The position numbers and the translations under genes are program-made. Shown here in pieces: positions 32,187-36,043 of a DNA stretch of 36,043 nt. The stretch lies in the NCBI GenBank assembly GCA_030065915.1, contig JASJCQ010000026.1:1-36043 (forward strand), given 5' to 3'. The notes under the pieces are model-generated. The model worked only from the letters and a program-made list of their open reading frames with translations. It was not told the DNA's origin and ran no database searches. The stretch is from Woeseiaceae bacterium (lineage in GTDB: Bacteria > Pseudomonadota > Gammaproteobacteria > Steroidobacterales > Woeseiaceae). Position 1 is the stretch's first letter; every line of letters starts with the position of its first letter.

Positions 32187-33119
32187 TTATGCCGAACGTT
32201 CGATTTCTTCGCACGCAGAGTCCCACGGCGTTCCGGCGGCATACCGCGCCGCGAGGAAGTCGATGAACGTGCGCACCCGGTATGACAAGTGGCGAGTCGG
32301 CGGGTAGACCGCGTAAGCCGGCGTCACGGGCCATCGGTAGCGTGTGAGTATCGGTACCAACCGGCCCTCACAGATGGCATCGCTGGCCAGGAACGTAGGC
32401 TGGACGATAATGCCGAGGCCCTCGGCGGCACATTCGCGCAGAAACTCGCCGCTGCTGGCTCGCATACCGATATTGACGATGACTTCCCGTCGCGCGCCGT
32501 CGGCATCCGTACACACCCAGCGCTCGGGCTCCGCGAGGTTATCGTAGACAAGACACGGGTGATCGGTGAGATCGTCGAGCGACTCGGGCTCGCCGTGCTC
32601 GGCGATGTAGCCCGGTGAAGCGCAGACGACGGTCCTGGCATCGAACAACTTCCTTGCAATCAGGCTCGAATCCGTCAGCTGGCCGATACGTATCGCCAGG
32701 TCGGCGCCCTCCTCCAACAGGTCGATCTTGCGGTCGTTCAAGTCCAGGCGAAAACGCACTTTCGGGTGCTCGCGAGAGAACTGCGCTATCGGTTCTGACA
32801 TGTGCCGGACGGCAAAACCGAGCGGCAGTGCGATGCGCAACTCGCCTTTCAGCTCGCCGTGCTCCTGGGCAACTGCAGACTCGGCCTCGTCGAGGTCCGC
32901 GATGATGCGCGCCGCACGCTCGTAGAAACTCTGCCCGGAGTCTGTCACGTTGAGCCGTCGTGTCGTGCGCCGAATGAGCTGGACGCCCAGCCTCTCCTCG
33001 AGCCGCGCCACGCGGCGGGAAACGGCGGACTTGGCCATGTCGAGTCGATCCGCTGCAGCGGTAAAGCTTCCTGCCTCGACCACGGCCGCAAACGCCTGCA
33101 GATCTTCAAATCTATCCAT
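32187..33119 (-). CDS. LysR-family transcriptional regulator
   Basis: The 310-residue protein has the LysR N-terminal winged helix-turn-helix (F-E-D-L-Q-A-F-A-A-V-V-E-A-G-S-F-T-A-A-A, residues 4-23; then S-A-V-S-R-R-V-A-R-L-E) and a periplasmic-binding-protein-like effector domain from about residue 90. It is of the branch that often controls divergent azoreductase or quinone-reductase genes. An ATG at 33119 directly follows a perfect LysR-type operator; the frame continues upstream without a family-like N-terminus, so a longer product is not supported. It is divergent from azoR and doxX, its likely targets, and probably autoregulates. Confidence 0.93.
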   Translation of the reverse strand: MDRFEDLQAFAAVVEAGSFTAAADRLDMAKSAVSRRVARLEERLGVQLIRRTTRRLNVTDSGQSFYERAARIIADLDEAESAVAQEHGELKGELRIALPLGFAVRHMSEPIAQFSREHPKVRFRLDLNDRKIDLLEEGADLAIRIGQLTDSSLIARKLFDARTVVCASPGYIAEHGEPESLDDLTDHPCLVYDNLAEPERWVCTDADGARREVIVNIGMRASSGEFLRECAAEGLGIIVQPTFLASDAICEGRLVPILTRYRWPVTPAYAVYPPTRHLSYRVRTFIDFLAARYAAGTPWDSACEEIERSA

Positions 33120-33138
33120 TGTTGCGATTTTAGCAACA
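33120..33138. promoter_or_regulatory. LysR-type operator (TGTTGC-N7-GCAACA)
   Basis: A perfect 6-bp inverted repeat, TGTTGC and GCAACA, is separated by GATTTTA and contains the T-N11-A element of LysR recognition sites (T at 33123, A at 33135). It touches the LysR start codon and lies 78 bases before azoR, as expected for a site controlling both divergent genes. Confidence 0.75.
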
Positions 33139-33215
33139 TTTATGTCCTTTTTGTGCTGTTTATCTATCTCAACGGAACGTAGAGACTGCACCCATCGACA
33201 ATCAAGGAGAACGAC

Positions 33216-33830
33216 ATGACCAACATCCTGGAGATCAGCGCCAGTGGACGGACGCAGGGTTCCCTGACGCGCCAGCTCACCGGAGAGCTGATCGACACGC
33301 TGGGCAATCCGCTGGACGGCACGAATGTCACGCGTCGTGACCTGGCCGCCGGCCTGAATTTCGTCGACGACCGGTGGATTGCGGCGAACTTCGCGGCGCC
33401 GGAGGACAGGACCGAGGCACAGCGTGCTGCGCTTGCTGAATCTGATGTACTGGTGGACGAGCTCAAGGCAGCCGACATCGTCGTCATCGGGTCGCCGATG
33501 TACAACTTCGGTGTACCCGCCGTGCTGAAAGCCTGGATCGATATGATCGCCAGAGCTGGGCTGACGTTTCGTTACACAGAGAGCGGTCCTGAAGGCCTGC
33601 TCAAGGGCAAGAAGGCCTATGTCGTCGTCGCGTCCGGTGGCGTCGCGATCGACAGCGCCGCAGATTTCGCGACGCCCTATCTTCGCCATGCACTGAGCTT
33701 TGTTGGCATCGATGACGTTGAGGTCATTTCGGCCAGCCAGGCGGGCAAGGCTGCCGACGAAGTTCTCGATGCTGCTCGCACGCAGATCGCCGAGCTCGCT
33801 GAGGCGGAGCCTGCGCGTCGCGTCGCCTGA
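33216..33830 (+). CDS. azoR: FMN-dependent NADH-azoreductase
   Basis: The 204-residue flavodoxin-fold protein matches AzoR: S-P-M-Y-N-F-G-V-P-A-V-L-K-A-W-I-D (residues 92-108, FMN-binding loop and helix) and G-L-T-F-R-Y-T-E-S-G-P-E-G-L-L-K (113-128). AzoR uses NADH to reduce azo bonds and quinones and protects against thiol or quinone stress. AAGGAG precedes the ATG. The divergent LysR gene and the LysR-type operator in the 96-base gap suggest induction by a quinone- or electrophile-like compound. DoxX follows 46 bases downstream, probably in the same transcript. Confidence 0.93.
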   Translation: MTNILEISASGRTQGSLTRQLTGELIDTLGNPLDGTNVTRRDLAAGLNFVDDRWIAANFAAPEDRTEAQRAALAESDVLVDELKAADIVVIGSPMYNFGVPAVLKAWIDMIARAGLTFRYTESGPEGLLKGKKAYVVVASGGVAIDSAADFATPYLRHALSFVGIDDVEVISASQAGKAADEVLDAARTQIAELAEAEPARRVA

Positions 33831-33876
33831 CGTATCCCAACCAATCCCCTGATCAAACAAACCTGAGGAACACATC

Positions 33877-34293
33877 ATGAATTCAAATGTTGATTACGCC
33901 GCACTCGTACTGAGACTGGGTCTCGGAACGATGTTTATCGCCCACGGACTGTTGAAGGTAATGGTCTTTACGCTGCCGGGAACGGTCGGCTTCTTCGAGT
34001 CACAGGGCTTCCCGGGCTTTACAGCCTACCTCGTTACCGCAGCTGAGATCGGCGGCGGCGCGCTACTGATCGCCGGCATCGGCACAAGGGCCGTTGCCGT
34101 CGCGCTGATCCCGGTCCTGCTCGGTGCGACGTACGTGCACTGGAGTGCGGGCTGGCTCTTCTCGAACGAGAACGGCGGATGGGAATACCCCGCATTCCTG
34201 GTCGTCGCGACGGTAGTCCAGGCCCTGCTCGGCCCGGGTCGCTTCAGGATAAAGCTGCCGGTCGCACGACGGCTACAGCCGGCAGAGGCCTGA
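33877..34293 (+). CDS. DoxX family membrane protein
   Basis: The 138-residue protein has four membrane helices and the DoxX features: L-R-L-G-L-G-T-M-F-I-A-H-G-L-L-K at the N-terminus and a helix with G-G-G-A-L-L-I-A-G-I-G-T-R near residues 60-72. DoxX-like proteins often sit beside redox or quinone-detoxifying enzymes; members take part in thiosulfate:quinone oxidation or in membrane oxidoreductase complexes. Its place after azoR under the LysR system supports a role in redox stress. A strong terminator follows about 30 bases after the stop. Confidence 0.9.
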   Translation: MNSNVDYAALVLRLGLGTMFIAHGLLKVMVFTLPGTVGFFESQGFPGFTAYLVTAAEIGGGALLIAGIGTRAVAVALIPVLLGATYVHWSAGWLFSNENGGWEYPAFLVVATVVQALLGPGRFRIKLPVARRLQPAEA

Positions 34294-34324
34294 TCGCCTC
34301 GCCTGAAGCGGTATGGCAAGATAG

Positions 34325-34352
34325 GGGCGGTTCAAACGAACCGCCCTTTTTT
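34325..34352 (+). terminator. Rho-independent terminator of the azoR-doxX operon
   Basis: GGGCGGTTC pairs perfectly with GAACCGCCC around an AAAC loop, followed immediately by TTTTTT. It lies 32 bases after the doxX stop and only 16 bases before the next start codon, so it also constrains expression of the downstream reductase. Confidence 0.9.
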
Positions 34353-34368
34353 CGTCCTGGACTCCAAC

Positions 34369-34947
34369 ATGCCGACACCCCGACTCCTGGCGTTCTCTGG
34401 CAGCGCGCGCCGGGCATCATTCAACCAGCGCCTCGTGACGGTGGCCGCCGAATCGGCACGATCGGCTGGCGCGGAAGTCACGCTGATCAACCTGCGCGAT
34501 TTCCCGATGCCGCTGTTCAACCAGGACGATGAGGCGGAGAACGGCCAGCCCGATTCCGTCAGTGAGCTGAAGAACCTGTTCAGTGAGCATGATGGACTGC
34601 TGATCGCTTCGCCGGAGTACAACGGCTTGCCCACGCCGCTGCTGAAGAACACGCTCGACTGGTTGTCGCGCAGGCATGGCGATGAGCCGCGAATGATGGC
34701 ATACACGGACAAGGTCGCGGCGATCATGGGCGCATCGGGTGGCGGCCTGGGGGGCTTGCGAGGGCTGGTGCATCTGCGAGCTCTGCTGAACAACCTCGGT
34801 GTGGTCGTTCAGCCGAAGCAGCATGCTTTGAGTGCTGCGCACAAAGCGTTCGACGATGACGGCGGTCTTCTCAGCGAGCGGGACCGGTCGTCGATTGACT
34901 CGCTGGCTTCCGGCCTCGTCGACCTGTGCAGGAAACTCCATGCGTAG
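34369..34947 (+). CDS. NADPH-dependent FMN reductase
   Basis: The 192-residue flavodoxin-fold protein has F-S-G-S-A-R-R-A-S-F-N-Q-R-L (residues 9-22, FMN phosphate loop) and S-P-E-Y-N-G-L-P-T-P-L-L-K-N (81-94), the signature of the NADPH-dependent FMN reductase group (chromate/quinone reductase-like, for example ChrR/YieF). It reduces FMN, quinones or metal ions in the cytoplasm. The ribosome site is weak (GGACTCC). It follows a terminator by 16 bases and overlaps the start of the nuclease gene by 8 nt, so translation of the two may be coupled. Confidence 0.9.
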   Translation: MPTPRLLAFSGSARRASFNQRLVTVAAESARSAGAEVTLINLRDFPMPLFNQDDEAENGQPDSVSELKNLFSEHDGLLIASPEYNGLPTPLLKNTLDWLSRRHGDEPRMMAYTDKVAAIMGASGGGLGGLRGLVHLRALLNNLGVVVQPKQHALSAAHKAFDDDGGLLSERDRSSIDSLASGLVDLCRKLHA

Positions 34948-36043
34948 GCCGTTGCTTGGTCTGCTGGCAGCCGGCCTCGCGAGCGCTTGCGGTGGTTCAT
35001 CGGGCGGAAGCGATAATGCGCCGGGCGATACACCGTCGCCGGACGCCACCATTTTGATTGGCGCGGTACAGGGTTCGGGATCAGCCAGCCCGTTGTTGGG
35101 GCAGACGGTGACCGTTGGCGGAGTCGTGACAGGCGACTTCCAGGATAACGATGCCGACCAGCAGGCGAACCTCGGTGGCTTTTACATCACCGGTCTGCCT
35201 GACCCGGACATCGACTCATCGGACGGTATTTTTGTCTTCGACGGAGACCGTCCGGCCGTCGACGTTAGTGTCGGCGACAGCGTCAGCGTAACCGGCGAGG
35301 TCGTGGAGTTTTTCGGCGAAACGCAGCTGCACGTCGACTCGGTCAGCGTAGTCGGTCGCGGCGATATCCAGCCGGCCGTTTTGTTCAGCACCGTCGGCAC
35401 GGTGCTGAACAGCGACGGAGACCCCATCGCGGACCTGGAACGTTTCGAAGGCATGCTGGTCCAGTTCACGAATACGCTGACGGTCAGCGACACCTTCGGC
35501 CTCGACCAGTTCGGCACGGTCAGGCTGACCGAGGGCGGCCGTGCCTTCCAGTTCACAAACGGCAACGCACCGTCCGTCGACGGCTATGCCGACTATCGGC
35601 GCGAACTCGCGAGGCGCACGATCATCCTCGACGATGGCCGCCGGGATTCGGCAGTACGGCCGGTACGCTACCTGCGCCCGGACAATCCGTTGCGCGTCGG
35701 TGACCAGGTCAAGAACCTGACCGGCGTACTTCGCTACTCCCGCGGAAGCGGCGGCGCCGGCGCCCAGACCTGGCGACTGATGCCAACACAGATGCCGGTG
35801 TTCGCTCGCACCAATCCACGCCCGTCGGCGCCGAACCCCGGTGGTACGTTGACGGTCGCGAGTATCAACATGCTCAATTTCTTCTCGAGCATCGACGACG
35901 GCAATCCGACCTGCGGCCCCGGCGGCGACTCGGGTTGCCGGGGCGCTGACTCGCCAGAGGAATATCGGCGGCAGCTGGCCAAATCGGTGTCGACCCTGGT
36001 CGCGATTGACGCCGACATCGTGGGCCTGATCGAAATCGAGAAT
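34940..36043 (+). CDS. ExeM/NucH-type extracellular endonuclease (N-terminal part)
   Basis: The frame is open from the ATG at 34940 to the last base (368 residues) and continues outside the window. It has a signal peptide with A-S-A-C (C17, a possible lipobox though with Ala at -3), then an OB-like N-terminal region (about 35-300, I-G-A-V-Q-G-S-G, G-F-Y-I-T-G-L, V-R-Y-L-R-P) found in ExeM/NucH nucleases. The start of an exonuclease-endonuclease-phosphatase domain follows (L-T-V-A-S-I-N-M-L-N-F-F, then R-G-A-D-S-P-E-E-Y). It ends with V-G-L-I-E-I-E-N, where E365 matches the metal-binding Glu. Such nucleases degrade extracellular DNA. AGGA precedes the ATG by 6 bases. The catalytic half is not in the window. 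Confidence 0.85.
   Translation, partial: MRRPLLGLLAAGLASACGGSSGGSDNAPGDTPSPDATILIGAVQGSGSASPLLGQTVTVGGVVTGDFQDNDADQQANLGGFYITGLPDPDIDSSDGIFVFDGDRPAVDVSVGDSVSVTGEVVEFFGETQLHVDSVSVVGRGDIQPAVLFSTVGTVLNSDGDPIADLERFEGMLVQFTNTLTVSDTFGLDQFGTVRLTEGGRAFQFTNGNAPSVDGYADYRRELARRTIILDDGRRDSAVRPVRYLRPDNPLRVGDQVKNLTGVLRYSRGSGGAGAQTWRLMPTQMPVFARTNPRPSAPNPGGTLTVASINMLNFFSSIDDGNPTCGPGGDSGCRGADSPEEYRRQLAKSVSTLVAIDADIVGLIEIEN

Noticed and set aside
33120..33878. A 253-residue N-terminal extension of the LysR protein
   Set aside because: It overlaps azoR antisense and the operator, and the LysR family starts exactly at the ATG at 33119.
1..36043. CRISPR arrays, rRNA, tRNA, riboswitches, insertion sequences or phage genes
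   Set aside because: No repeated spacers, no conserved RNA cores, no transposase or integrase motifs and no terminal inverted repeats were seen on reading; a tRNA or covariance-model scan was not possible.

Overview
The window looks like one contig built from two different genomic backgrounds. Bases 1 to about 4732 are very GC-rich with a strongly G/C-ending codon pattern. They carry unrelated housekeeping and accessory genes: an alpha/beta-hydrolase tail, a secreted protein with a tripartite C-terminus, a VOC protein, a GreA/GreB-like factor, a PPOX-fold protein and a carotenoid oxygenase. I read this part as a high-GC soil or marine bacterium, possibly Myxococcota-like, without a firm assignment. 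From about 4733 to the end the base composition is more moderate and the gene content fits a marine Gammaproteobacterium, plausibly Woeseiaceae-like (inferred from gene families, not tested). At the boundary a nupC gene stops abruptly after half its length, so either the assembly is chimeric or a real rearrangement happened there.

Layout of the right part. 4.7-12.1 kb is a nucleoside-salvage neighbourhood. On the minus strand a PHYHD1-like dioxygenase, thymidine phosphorylase (deoA) and the truncated nupC form one operon. Divergently, a lipoprotein-type MtaD-like deaminase, a small membrane protein and a hotdog thioesterase overlap by 4 nt each. Further on are a SnoaL-like secreted protein, a DUF1272 zinc-binding protein and phosphopentomutase (deoB). 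12.1-14.1 kb holds a periplasmic protein, an ECF sigma factor and a membrane-anchored putative anti-sigma factor. 14.1-18.2 kb holds a DUF5117-type zinc metalloprotease lipoprotein, a phosphatidylserine synthase and an anchored PDZ protein.

18.4-23.8 kb is the most coherent unit: a PhoB-like response regulator, a beta-helix lipoprotein and a TonB-dependent receptor. Tandem GTNAY-type repeats in strict 11-bp register lie upstream of the regulator (four units) and upstream of the lipoprotein (three units), as in Pho boxes. I infer a phosphate- or nutrient-responsive outer-membrane uptake module. 23.9-29.0 kb is an operon for envelope trafficking: a LolA-like periplasmic protein, two FtsX/LolC-type permeases, a LolD-type ATPase and an outer-membrane beta-barrel.

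29.1-36.0 kb holds smaller units: a DUF6356 protein divergent from an Lrp/AsnC regulator, an AI-2E family transporter, a thioredoxin-like protein, a small secreted protein, a LysR regulator divergent from azoR-doxX with a clear LysR-type operator, and an FMN reductase overlapping the start of an ExeM-type extracellular nuclease cut by the window end. An extracellular nuclease, a surface or periplasmic purine deaminase, a nucleoside transporter and two deo enzymes would together allow use of extracellular DNA and nucleosides, but that link is inferred.

I saw no rRNA, tRNA, CRISPR array, insertion sequence or prophage gene. No stretch longer than 300 bases lacks a gene; the longest gaps are 22839-23075 (Pho-box-like repeats and a leader) and 18177-18383 (nothing recognisable).
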